Shown piece after piece: positions 56,513-64,000 of a DNA stretch of 64,000 bases. The first letter of the stretch is position 1. Each line of letters opens with the position of its first letter. The notes beneath the pieces are model-generated. The model was not told the DNA's origin. It saw only the letters and a program-made list of their open reading frames with translations, and made no database searches. Source of the DNA: Streptomyces sp. NBC_00287 (lineage in GTDB: Bacteria > Actinomycetota > Actinomycetes > Streptomycetales > Streptomycetaceae); assembly GCF_036173105.1 (NCBI RefSeq), contig NZ_CP108053.1, positions 2,356,001 through 2,420,000 of the forward strand, in the 5' to 3' direction. The translations under genes and the position numbers were made by a program.

Positions 56513-57934
56513 GTGTCCGAAACATGGGTCAATTCCGCGGAGCGGATCGGCGCCGATCTGCATCTGGAGCTGTCGGGACCTGGCGGCAGACGGGCCGCCC
56601 TCATCCGTGCGCTGCGCGACGCCGTACGCGGCGGCCGACTCGCCCCCGGCACCCGGCTGCCGCCGTACCGCTCGCTCGCCGCCGACCTGGGCGTCGCCCG
56701 GAACACGGTGGCCGACGCTTACGCGGAGCTCGTCGCCGAGGGTTGGCTCACCGCCCGCCAGGGCTCGGGCACCCGAGTCGCCGACCGCGCCGAGCCGCTG
56801 CGACACGCCGGGAACCCGCCCGGAACGGCCCCTCCACGCGCGCATGGCCCGCGCCACGACCTGCGGCAGGGCACCCCGGACGTGTCGGGCTTCCCGCGCG
56901 CGGACTGGCTCGCTTCCTACCGGCGAGCCCTGCACCAGGCGCCCAACGAGGTGTTCGGGCCCGGCGATCCAGCGGGGCGGGTGGAGCTTCGGGAGGCGCT
57001 GGCGGAGTACCTCGCACGCGCGCGTGGCGTCCGCTGCACACCGGACCGGATCGTGATCTGCTCCGGTTTCGCCCACGCGCTGCGGCTGCTCTTCGAGGGG
57101 CACGTGCTGCGCGGACCGCTGGCCGTGGAGGCGTACGGGCTGCCCTTCCACCGGGAGCTGCTCACCGGCGCCGGCGTGCGGACCGTGCCGCTGCCCCTCG
57201 ACGAGCACGGCGCCCGGGTCGACCGGCTCACTCGCGAGCGGGGCGTGCTGCTCACGCCCGCGCACCAGTTCCCGACCGGTGGCCCGCTGCACGCCGGCCG
57301 TCGCGCCGCGGTGATCGACTGGGCACGCGCGCGTGGGGCGGTGATCGTGGAGGACGACTACGACGGGGAGTTCCGTTACGACCGCAAGCCGGTCGGGGCG
57401 GTGCAGGGTCTCGACCCGGAGCGGGTGATCTTCATCGGCTCGGTCAGCAAGAGCCTGTCCCCGGCGGTCCGGCTGGGCTGGATGGTCCTGCCCGAGGAGT
57501 ACGTCGGGGGCGTGCTCGCAGCCAAGGGCGAGCGGGAGGCCTGGGCGAGCGTGCTCGACCAGCTCTGCCTCGCCGACTTCATCGCGCGTGGGTCGTACGA
57601 CCGGCATGTGCGGCGTATGCGGCAGCGGTACCGCGGTCGCCGGGACCGGCTGGTCGCGGCGCTCGCCGAGCGGGCGCCGCACATCGAGGTCACCGGGGTG
57701 GCGGCCGGGCTGCACGCGGTGCTGCGGCTGCCGCCGGGGACCGAGGCGGCCACCGTCGAGCGGGCGGGGCGGCTCGGCGTTGCCCTCGACGGGCTCGCCG
57801 CGTTCCGGCATCCGGAGGCCGCGCAGGCGGCCGTACCCGCCCATGACGGCCTGGTCGTCGGCTATGCGACCCCCTCCGAGCACGCCTACGCGGCGGCCCT
57901 CGACGCCCTCTGTGCAACTTTTCCGGATCCGTAA
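56513..57934 (+). CDS. MocR/PdxR-type GntR regulator with aminotransferase domain
   Basis: This 473-residue chimeric regulator has a GntR winged helix at residues 25-95 (LRDAVRGGRLAPGTRLPPYRS, VARNTVADAYAELVAEGWL) joined to a fold-type I aminotransferase domain. The pyridoxal phosphate lysine is in SVSKSLSPAVRLGWM, and other cofactor contacts are in VIVEDDYDGEFRYD. Relatives control vitamin B6, GABA or amine metabolism. GTG 56513 is the start. Targets may be the divergent AhpD-like gene and the PEP-utilising enzyme gene downstream; the latter is inference. Two copies of palindrome CACGCGCGCGTG lie in it (57015-57026, 57324-57335). Confidence 0.94.
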   Translation: MSETWVNSAERIGADLHLELSGPGGRRAALIRALRDAVRGGRLAPGTRLPPYRSLAADLGVARNTVADAYAELVAEGWLTARQGSGTRVADRAEPLRHAGNPPGTAPPRAHGPRHDLRQGTPDVSGFPRADWLASYRRALHQAPNEVFGPGDPAGRVELREALAEYLARARGVRCTPDRIVICSGFAHALRLLFEGHVLRGPLAVEAYGLPFHRELLTGAGVRTVPLPLDEHGARVDRLTRERGVLLTPAHQFPTGGPLHAGRRAAVIDWARARGAVIVEDDYDGEFRYDRKPVGAVQGLDPERVIFIGSVSKSLSPAVRLGWMVLPEEYVGGVLAAKGEREAWASVLDQLCLADFIARGSYDRHVRRMRQRYRGRRDRLVAALAERAPHIEVTGVAAGLHAVLRLPPGTEAATVERAGRLGVALDGLAAFRHPEAAQAAVPAHDGLVVGYATPSEHAYAAALDALCATFPDP

Positions 57935-58131
57935 ATCTTCTCCGGAGTGTCCGAAAAGTGGCTTCCGGGCTACATGGATCGGAACAGCAGTGGGATCATC
58001 GGAACAGGAGGCGTACCGCTGTCGTGTCCACACGGTTCGGCGGTGGTTCGTCCCATCCTTCGTTCCGCCGTCAGGCGCAGGGTCCACCCCGCGCGTCCCC
58101 CCTGTTGGCGGTCGGTCCTGGAGGGTGTTCG

Positions 58132-60306
58132 ATGACGACGCTCGATGAACGTCACGGAGAGGGTGCGCGCGACGGGGACGAGCCCCGGGGCGAGGTGGCC
58201 CTCGGTCTGGTGGAGACGTACGGCCCGGCCACCGTCCCGCTGGAGCAGCCCCTTGCCGCCGTTCCGGCCCGCGCCGGGTCCAAGGCCGCGAATCTCGCCC
58301 GCGCGGCCGGCGCCGGGCTGCCGGTACTCCCCGGCTTTGTGATCCCGTACAGGGCAGAGGGCGATCCGGGTTCCCTGCGCCGCGCGTGGGAAACCCTGTC
58401 CGACGGCGGCGGTCGCCCGCTGGTCGTGCGGTCCTCGTCGCCGCAGGAGGACACGGAGGAGTCCTCGCTCGCCGGCCAGTTCGCCTCGGTGCTCGATGTA
58501 CGCGGCTGGCGGGACTTCCGTACCGCCGTACGGACAGTGCTCGACTCGGCGCGTATGCCGGACGGGTCCAGCGCGCCGATGGCGGTCCTCGTCCAGCCGA
58601 TGCTCACCGCCCGGGTCGGCGGCGTGATATTCGGTGCCGACCCCGTCGAGGGGCGGGCGGACCGGATGCTGGTGAGCGCCGTGCGCGGCGGTCCGGACAG
58701 TCTGGTCAGCGGCGCGCAGGCGGGGACCAACTACTGGCTGAGCGGACGCGGGCGGGTGCTGCGCACCGAGCCCGCGGAGACGGACGCGCTGCTCACCCGG
58801 GGCGAGCTGTTCCGTCTTGCCCGGCTCGCGCGGCGGGCCCGGCGGGTGTTCGGCGGTCCGCAGGACATCGAGTTCGGGTTCGACGCGGAGGGACGGCTGT
58901 GGCTGTTCCAGAGCCGCCCGATCACGGCGATGGCGGTACGGCCGACCCGCGGGGCCCGGCTGCTGGGGCCGGGGCCGGTCGCCGAGACGCTTCCGGACCA
59001 GCTCCAGCCGCTCGAGGAGGACCTGTGGGTGGCACCGATGGCCCGCGGTCTCGCCGCCGCGCTGGACATCGGCGGCACCGCGCCGCGCCAGCTGCTGCGC
59101 ACGGCGCCCGTGGTCACGACGGTCGGTGGGCGCGCCGCCGGTGATCTGCGGCTGCTCGGCGCCGTGCCGCCGAAGCATCGGTGGCTGGCGCTGCTCAACC
59201 CGGCGCCTGGGGCGCGCAGGCTCGCGGCGGCCTGGCGGGTGGGGCGCCTCGGCGCCGCGCTGCCCGGCCTGGCCACGGACCTCGTCGCGGACATCGACCG
59301 CAGGCTGGCCGAGGTGCCGGCGCCGAGCGGCCTCTCGGCGACCGCCCTGGCCGACGAACTGCGCTGGACGCGCCGGGCACTGATGTCGCTGCACGCCCAG
59401 GAAGCCCTGGCGGGCGCGCTGCTGCGCGAGGAGCCGACGGGACGCACGGCAGCGGGGACGGCGTTGGCCGCGCTGGCGGCGGCACGCGCGCGTGGCGTCC
59501 CGGACGACCAGGTCATCGCGACGGATCCGGTGGTGCTTGCCCTGACGGCACCCAGCTTGCGGGGACGGGTGCGCCTGCCGAAGCCATCGCCGACTGCGAT
59601 ACCGGGCCAGGACGGCACGGGCGCGGAGGCGAACGGACTCCCGGTCGGCCGTAGCGCCGGCACGGAAGCGGATCGACTTCCGACGGGCCGCAGCACCCCA
59701 CCCCACCCCGCCCAAGCCTCCCCCGCCTCCCTCCCGCCCCGAGAGGCCCTCCGCCTCCGCATCCGCTGGGTGCAGGAGCTCCAGATCCGGCTGGTCCGGG
59801 ACGTGGCCAGGCGGGCCGGGGTCGACCCCGAGCGCGTCGCTCTCCTGCGCTGGCCGGAGCTCGTCACGGTGCTGCACGGCGAGGGACTCCCCGCCGACCT
59901 CCACCGGCGCGTACCGCCCACCGCCACACCCCCGCTCCCCGACGCCTTCCGCCTGGCGGACGGCGGAGTCGTCGTCGCCGAGCGGACCCGCGGCCGGGGC
60001 GACGGGATGCGCGGAGTCTCCGGTGGGCGGGCGGTCGGTACGGCCTGGGACGGTATGGGTCCGCGGCCGCCGGACGCCGTGCTCGTCGTACGCACCCTGG
60101 ACCCGGCCCTCGCCCCGCTGCTGCCGGCGCTGACCGGACTGGTCGCCCAGACCGGCAGCCCGCTCTCCCATCTGGCCGTGCTGGCAAGGGAGTTCCACCT
60201 GCCCGCGGTCGTCGGCGCGGCGGACGCGGTGCGCCGGTTCCCGGTCGGGGCCCGCCTCACCGTCGACGGGACGGCGGGTGACGTACAGCTGGGGGACGAG
60301 CCATGA
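58132..60306 (+). CDS. PEP-utilising/PPDK-type enzyme, 724 aa
   Basis: The N-terminal ATP-grasp domain of the PPDK/PEP synthase type is visible: RPLVVRSSSPQEDTEESSLAG, then IEFGFDAEGRLWLFQSRPI. The C-terminal swivelling domain has the phospho-histidine in TGSPLSHLAVLAREFHLPAV. No PEP/pyruvate TIM barrel is present, so the layout matches rifampin phosphotransferase-like and other ATP-grasp plus His-domain enzymes that use ATP to phosphorylate a third molecule. The middle (about 300-600) is the variable acceptor region and includes a duplicated GLPVGRSAGTEADRLPTGRS. ATG 58132 has GGAGG seven bases upstream. It overlaps a membrane protein gene by four bases. Acceptor unknown. Confidence 0.88.
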   Translation: MTTLDERHGEGARDGDEPRGEVALGLVETYGPATVPLEQPLAAVPARAGSKAANLARAAGAGLPVLPGFVIPYRAEGDPGSLRRAWETLSDGGGRPLVVRSSSPQEDTEESSLAGQFASVLDVRGWRDFRTAVRTVLDSARMPDGSSAPMAVLVQPMLTARVGGVIFGADPVEGRADRMLVSAVRGGPDSLVSGAQAGTNYWLSGRGRVLRTEPAETDALLTRGELFRLARLARRARRVFGGPQDIEFGFDAEGRLWLFQSRPITAMAVRPTRGARLLGPGPVAETLPDQLQPLEEDLWVAPMARGLAAALDIGGTAPRQLLRTAPVVTTVGGRAAGDLRLLGAVPPKHRWLALLNPAPGARRLAAAWRVGRLGAALPGLATDLVADIDRRLAEVPAPSGLSATALADELRWTRRALMSLHAQEALAGALLREEPTGRTAAGTALAALAAARARGVPDDQVIATDPVVLALTAPSLRGRVRLPKPSPTAIPGQDGTGAEANGLPVGRSAGTEADRLPTGRSTPPHPAQASPASLPPREALRLRIRWVQELQIRLVRDVARRAGVDPERVALLRWPELVTVLHGEGLPADLHRRVPPTATPPLPDAFRLADGGVVVAERTRGRGDGMRGVSGGRAVGTAWDGMGPRPPDAVLVVRTLDPALAPLLPALTGLVAQTGSPLSHLAVLAREFHLPAVVGAADAVRRFPVGARLTVDGTAGDVQLGDEP

Positions 60307-61226
60307 GGAAGATCGCGTATGTCTTCGGAGGGATCGCCGCCGCCGGGGCGGGCACCTACCTCGTGATCTATCTGTACCGGTGGCAGTGGCAGCGGGCCAT
60401 GATCTGCGGGGTGTTGCTGCTGGTGATCGAGGTGATGCTGTTCGGTCTGGTGCTGCTGGGACGCCTGGCGCGGATCGAGGAGCGGCTGCGCGACTCCGAC
60501 CGCAGACAGCGCGAGCTGGCCGCACGGCAGGACGACGCCCTCGCCCGGCTGCGCTCGGCGCCCGAGCCGGAGCACAGCGGCGACGGCCGGTTCCGCTGGC
60601 TGGACGAGCCGGCCGAGCGGACGTATGTCTTCGTGCCGGTGCTCATGGTCGCCGGGGTGGCCCTGTCCGGGATCGCCTGGGTCGTCCAGCGGATCGCGTC
60701 GGCCACGGCGAAACCCGCCGAGCGGCACCTCGCCGGGCGGCTGGCCGTGCTCACCGCGCCCGATCCGGCGGCGCCCGGCGATCTGGAGGACCTGCCGTCG
60801 ATCGGCGCCCCGCCCGACCGGGGCCGTACCGCACGGACCCTGGTCGCCGGCGTGGTGGGCGCCGCGCTGCTCGCGGCGATGATCGTGGCGCTCGCCGACC
60901 TCACCCAAACCCGGGAGGAGCGGGCGGACGCGAGCGAGGCGACCTCGGTCCTCGTCCAGGTCGATCTGCGGGGCCCGGACCTGACCGAGTCACGCAGGTC
61001 GCTGGCGGCGCAGCAGGTCTGGGAGCGCTGCCGGGACTCCACGTCCGTGCCGCTGCGCCACGCGTCACTGGGGGATCTGGGGGACGGTCTGTACGCCGGG
61101 GTGGTGCGGCCGGCGCTCACCGATCACGACCGGATGCGGCTGCGCGGCTGCCTGGAGGACGCGACGCTGGAGCGCGCCAACCTCACCGTCGTGGGCATCG
61201 GGGACGCGGAACCGGACAGGGATTGA
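60303..61226 (+). CDS. Membrane protein coupled to the PEP-utilising enzyme
   Basis: I recognise no family. The 307 residues contain hydrophobic segments near 4-24, 33-54, 110-130 and 182-203. A coiled-coil-like charged stretch (RIEERLRDSDRRQRELAAR) lies after the second, and a soluble C-terminal domain with WERCRDSTSVPLRHASLG and two cysteines after the fourth. The ATG overlaps the preceding stop (ATGA), so both are made together. It may anchor the enzyme or move its substrate or product; that is inference from coupling only. Confidence 0.82.
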   Translation: MRKIAYVFGGIAAAGAGTYLVIYLYRWQWQRAMICGVLLLVIEVMLFGLVLLGRLARIEERLRDSDRRQRELAARQDDALARLRSAPEPEHSGDGRFRWLDEPAERTYVFVPVLMVAGVALSGIAWVVQRIASATAKPAERHLAGRLAVLTAPDPAAPGDLEDLPSIGAPPDRGRTARTLVAGVVGAALLAAMIVALADLTQTREERADASEATSVLVQVDLRGPDLTESRRSLAAQQVWERCRDSTSVPLRHASLGDLGDGLYAGVVRPALTDHDRMRLRGCLEDATLERANLTVVGIGDAEPDRD

Positions 61227-61361
61227 GACGGCTACGACCACTGCGACCAGCGGTCATGACAAATGAGAGATAGCGCACAAAACGGACGTAAACCGTAGAC
61301 GATCACTAACCCGGGGTACGCTGCCTAAGCGCCCACCGTCCCCTAGCCCCCCGGGTCGCCC

Positions 61362-62066
61362 ATGGCTGTTCTCACCGCAACTCTGCCCCGCCCTGCCCTC
61401 CGCAAGCGCCCGCTGCCACAGCGCGCCATGCGAGCCCTCGCTGGCATCGTCATCGGTTACCTCGTTCTGTGGGCCGTCGGCGCGGGAGGCATTCTCGGTC
61501 TTTCCTTCTGGGCCAAGGCAGAGACCCCGGCGCCCGCCGGTACCCGCACCGTCCAGGGAGTCCACAACTTCCAGCCCGTCAGCACCGACGGCAAGCTGTG
61601 GCGGGGCGCCGCCCCCTCCCCCACCGGATACCGCGAGCTGGCCACCATGGGCTTCGCCACCGTCGTCGACCTGCGCGCCGAGGATCTGAGCGCGAAGCAG
61701 CTCACCGAAGCCGGCAAGGCCGGTCTCGAATACGTACGGCTGCCCATCCGGGACGGCCAGACGCCGACGCCGCACCAGGTCCAGCAGCTGATGGACGTGG
61801 TCAAGAACGCGTCCGGTCCGGTGTTCGTGCACTGCGGTGCGGGAGTCGGCCGTACGGGCACGATGGCCGCGGCCTATCTCGTACAGACCGGTGAGGAGTC
61901 GTCCGCCCAGGCGGTGCGGCGCAACCTCGCGGTCGGGCCGCCGTCGATCGAGCAGATCTACTACGGGCTGAACCTCAGCCCCAGCAAGGCCGAGCAGCCG
62001 CCGATTCCGGTGGTCGTCGTCAGCCGTGTGGTGGACGCCCCGCGCCGGATCATGTCCTGGTTCTGA
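61362..62066 (+). CDS. Membrane-anchored dual-specificity/tyrosine phosphatase
   Basis: This 234-residue protein has an N-terminal membrane helix at about 25-50 (ALAGIVIGYLVLWAVGAGGIL) and a cysteine phosphatase domain. The CX5R signature is present as HCGAGVGRTGT, with the general acid expected in LPIRDGQTPT. With the basic N-terminus inside, the catalytic domain would lie outside the membrane, in line with secreted-type phosphatases. ATG 61362 has no clear ribosome site. The 135 bases upstream contain no recognisable gene. Confidence 0.9.
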   Translation: MAVLTATLPRPALRKRPLPQRAMRALAGIVIGYLVLWAVGAGGILGLSFWAKAETPAPAGTRTVQGVHNFQPVSTDGKLWRGAAPSPTGYRELATMGFATVVDLRAEDLSAKQLTEAGKAGLEYVRLPIRDGQTPTPHQVQQLMDVVKNASGPVFVHCGAGVGRTGTMAAAYLVQTGEESSAQAVRRNLAVGPPSIEQIYYGLNLSPSKAEQPPIPVVVVSRVVDAPRRIMSWF

Positions 62067-62139
62067 GACCTGCTCAAGTAGGCCCCCACCAGCGGTCGTT
62101 CATCAACTCAGTGTCGTAGCAAGGTCATTGAAAAGTGCA

Positions 62140-62394
62140 TCAGGAGAGCAGGAAGTCCGCCTCCCCCGCCTTGGCGCCTTCGATGAAGGCCGTCATCTCG
62201 TCGGTGGTGTAGATCAGCGCCGGCCCGTCCGGGTCGGTCGACTGACGGACGGCGATCCTTCCGTCGGCAAGCTTCATCGCCTCCAGGCAGTTGCCGCCAT
62301 TGCCGCCGCTCCACGGCTTGTGCCAGCCCTCGCTGCCCAACTCCCGCGCGGGCATGCCGTTGTAGACGTGTATGCGCGGCTTGATGCGATCCAT
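62140..62394 (-). CDS. DUF397 protein of a whiJ-type locus
   Basis: This 84-residue protein has the DUF397 pattern WHKPWSGGNGGNCLEAMKL, then GRIAVRQSTDPDGPALIYT. The ATG abuts the stop of the upstream XRE gene (TGAATG), so the two are coupled. In Streptomyces, DUF397 proteins pair with WhiJ-type XRE regulators and are thought to bind or modulate them, somewhat like a toxin-antitoxin pair. Stop codon at 62140. Confidence 0.94.
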   Translation of the reverse strand: MDRIKPRIHVYNGMPARELGSEGWHKPWSGGNGGNCLEAMKLADGRIAVRQSTDPDGPALIYTTDEMTAFIEGAKAGEADFLLS

Positions 62395-63255
62395 TCACAA
62401 CTCCTTGCGGAGATCCCGGAGGATCTCCTTCGTGCGATGTGCCGTAGCGGCCTGCGCCGCCATGCGGTCCATGACCTCCAGGTGGGTCGCCACCTCGGGG
62501 CGCGCGTCGAGATAGACGGCGCCGGTCAGGTACTCGCTGTAGACCATGTCCGGCAGTTCTGACATGGCAAATCGGAACAGCACGAAGGGCCCGTACGTGC
62601 CGGGATGCGGTCCGCTCTCGAACGGGGCGACCTGCAACGTCACATTGGGCAGCTTCGTGAGCTCGAGCAGCCGGTCGATCTGGGCACGCATCACCTCCGG
62701 GCCGCCGACATGGCGGTGCAGCGCGGTCTCCTCCATGACGACCCACATACGGGGGGCGTCGGGCCGGGTGAGCAGGTCCTGGCGTTGCATGCGCAGCGCC
62801 ACATGGCGCTCGATGTCGTCGGGCTTGGTCTGGCCGATGGCGCCCGATCTGAGCACTCCGCGCGCGTAGTCCTCGGTCTGCATCAGGCCGGGCACGAAGT
62901 GGGGTTCGTAGGACCGGATGAGGCTCGCGGCCCCCTCCAGGCTGACGTACATCGAGAACCAGCCCGGCAGGATGTCGTGGAACCGCTGCCACCAGCCGGG
63001 CTTGTTGGCGTCCTCGGCCAGTTGCACAAAGGCCGCGGACTCCTCGTCACCGACCCCGTATGCCTTCAACAGCAGTTGGAGATACGGGATCTTGAGGGCG
63101 ACCTCGGCCATCTCCATCCGGCGGACGGTGGCGGGGGCGACACGCAGGACGCGGGCGGCCTCCTCGCGCTTGAGCCCGGCGCGTTCCCGCAGGTCCAGCA
63201 GGCGCCGGCCGAGGACGACCTGGCCGACCGTCGGCGCGGACCGCGGCTCGCTCAC
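62395..63255 (-). CDS. WhiJ-type XRE regulator (DUF5753)
   Basis: This 286-residue protein has an N-terminal XRE helix-turn-helix at about 12-65 (LGRRLLDLRERAGLKREEAA, VAPATVRRMEMAE). The C-terminal DUF5753 domain begins near PGWWQRFHDILPGWFSMYVS and continues with YEPHFVPGLMQTEDYARGVL. GTG 63255 has GGAGG seven bases upstream. It is divergent from an ATP-binding protein gene and coupled to DUF397, which is the whiJ layout. Family members repress development genes until a cue is received. Confidence 0.95.
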   Translation of the reverse strand: MSEPRSAPTVGQVVLGRRLLDLRERAGLKREEAARVLRVAPATVRRMEMAEVALKIPYLQLLLKAYGVGDEESAAFVQLAEDANKPGWWQRFHDILPGWFSMYVSLEGAASLIRSYEPHFVPGLMQTEDYARGVLRSGAIGQTKPDDIERHVALRMQRQDLLTRPDAPRMWVVMEETALHRHVGGPEVMRAQIDRLLELTKLPNVTLQVAPFESGPHPGTYGPFVLFRFAMSELPDMVYSEYLTGAVYLDARPEVATHLEVMDRMAAQAATAHRTKEILRDLRKEL

Positions 63256-63297
63256 CCTCCCACCTCCACCGATGAATCCTGACAGCCCTACGGCGCC

Positions 63298-63321
63298 ATT
63301 CGAAGACCTATTCGAAGACCT
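63298..63321. repeat. Perfect 12-bp tandem repeat in a divergent control region
   Basis: ATTCGAAGACCT occurs twice without a gap (63298-63309 and 63310-63321), 43 bases upstream of the XRE start. The core TTCGAA is palindromic. Twelve-bp periodicity places both copies nearly on one DNA face, so a regulator-binding site is plausible. Confidence 0.6.
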
Positions 63322-63426
63322 GGGCAGACCTCCGGCGATCCCAATTGGCGCCGCTCGACATGCTGTTGCGAGCAGTGTGCCACGGCCATCCACCGCGTCA
63401 CACAGCACTCTGCAATTTTCAGAGTG

Positions 63427-63459
63427 ACACTTGCCAAGTGTTCACGGCGGGGCGATAGT
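63427..63459 (+). promoter_or_regulatory. Promoter and palindromic operator of the ATPase gene
   Basis: ACACTTG-C-CAAGTGT (63427-63441) is a perfect palindrome around one base. It covers TTGCCA (63431-63436), a -35 candidate 17 bases before GATAGT (63454-63459). Transcription would start near 63466-63467, at the GTG itself, so the mRNA is predicted to be leaderless. Confidence 0.6.
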
Positions 63460-63466
63460 GGCAAGC

Positions 63467-64000
63467 GTGATTCCGTCCGCGCCCTTAGGAACAGACGCCG
63501 CCGCAGGCCTGCTCGGCCTCGGTGCCGCCACGGCGGTAGGCCCTCAGCGGGGTCCCGCCGAGCGCCGGTTCCGCTTCGAGCTGGCCGCACATCCGGGTTC
63601 CCCCGCACAGGCCAGACGGCTGACGAGGGCCCGACTGACCGGCTGGTCGGTCTGCGAGGACACCTGCGACACGGCGGCCCTGGTGGTCTCCGAACTCGTC
63701 ACCAACGCCATCGTGCACACGGCGAGCAGGCACATCGTCTGCGAGCTGCACGACGGCGACGACCTGGTGCGCATAGCCGTGCGCGACCAAGGGTGCGCAC
63801 CGGGTGAGCCCCACCCCGCCGCGCAGCGCGCCGACGAGGAGCATGGGAGGGGATTGCTCCTGGTCGACGCCCTCTGTCACTCCTGGGGCGCCCATGAGCA
63901 CGGGCCCGGACTGCTGGTCTGGGCGGAACTGCCGCGCAAGGCGGACACGCCTCGCGAGGACACCGGGCCGCGCAACGACCTGGGCTGGGGGGCACGGCCG
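63467..64000 (+). CDS. ATP-binding protein (RsbW/HATPase type) with TTA codon, partial
   Basis: This frame is open to the window end (178 codons seen). It is a GHKL-fold anti-sigma-like ATPase: the N-box is in VVSELVTNAIVHT, the G1 box in AVRDQG and the G2 box in HGRGLLLVDAL. The seventh codon is TTA (63485-63487), the rare leucine codon read by bldA tRNA, so translation should be limited to late growth. It is divergent from the whiJ-type XRE/DUF397 pair, as in known loci of this type. Confidence 0.92.
   Translation, partial: MIPSAPLGTDAAAGLLGLGAATAVGPQRGPAERRFRFELAAHPGSPAQARRLTRARLTGWSVCEDTCDTAALVVSELVTNAIVHTASRHIVCELHDGDDLVRIAVRDQGCAPGEPHPAAQRADEEHGRGLLLVDALCHSWGAHEHGPGLLVWAELPRKADTPREDTGPRNDLGWGARP

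Overview
The window is a very GC-rich (roughly 70 percent or more), gene-dense piece of an actinobacterial chromosome, almost certainly a Streptomyces. Grounds: GTG and TTG starts are common, third codon positions are nearly always G or C, whiA and an RbpA-family RNA polymerase binding protein are present, there is a whiJ-type regulator/DUF397/ATPase locus, mycothiol-dependent and TerD-family genes occur, and a leucine TTA codon sits in a developmental-type gene. The gene order (pgi, rbpB-like, secG, tpiA, pgk, gap, then whiA, yvcK, rapZ, uvrC, later uvrA and uvrB) is the conserved chromosomal core order I know from Streptomyces. No rRNA, tRNA, CRISPR array, insertion sequence or prophage was recognised, and no stretch above about 300 bases lacks a gene.

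Layout. 1-2.6 kb: end of an ABC exporter (ATPase plus FtsX-like permease). 2.7-10.7 kb: a membrane protein, pgi, an MFS exporter, the RbpA-family protein, secG, and the glycolytic run gap-pgk-tpiA, all on the minus strand. 10.9-13.9 kb: a large secreted M14 carboxypeptidase. 14.0-19.2 kb: a translationally coupled operon uvrC-rapZ-yvcK-whiA. 19.2-24.8 kb: an uncommon signalling cluster (sugar-type binding lipoprotein, PAS/GAF histidine kinase, NarL-type regulator, divergent stand-alone receiver). 25-28.6 kb: a DNA-binding protein, a Rieske lipoprotein, and a LacI regulator with a PfkB kinase behind paired operators. 28.6-38 kb: uvrA and assorted metabolic and transport genes (aroQ, S66 peptidase, cation exchanger). 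38-42 kb: a ter group (terC-type gene behind a yybP-ykoY manganese riboswitch, a TerD fusion, TerD). 42-47 kb: uvrB, MHYT protein, GDPD, ogt. 47-56 kb: pseudouridine catabolism genes, corA, CBS protein, uridine kinase-like gene, gltD and others. 56-61 kb: MocR regulator, PEP-utilising enzyme and membrane partner. 61-64 kb: phosphatase and a whiJ-type locus running off the end.

The strongest cross-window observation is regulatory. Four genes (uvrA, uvrB, ogt and the MFS exporter at 5273-6541) carry an exact match to the RecA-independent DNA damage promoter TTGTCRGTG-N8-TANNNT, and uvrC carries a weaker version with the same spacing. uvrB, ogt and uvrC appear to be leaderless from these promoters. 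The exporter is the unexpected member and suggests that efflux is coupled to the SOS-independent damage response. Other points of interest are the riboswitch whose 3' strand is perfectly complementary to the terC Shine-Dalgarno region, a degenerate 30-36 bp repeat array at the 5' end of the histidine kinase gene together with a dispersed 12-bp palindrome, and a TerD protein fused to an FtsK/EccC-like domain without a recognisable P-loop.
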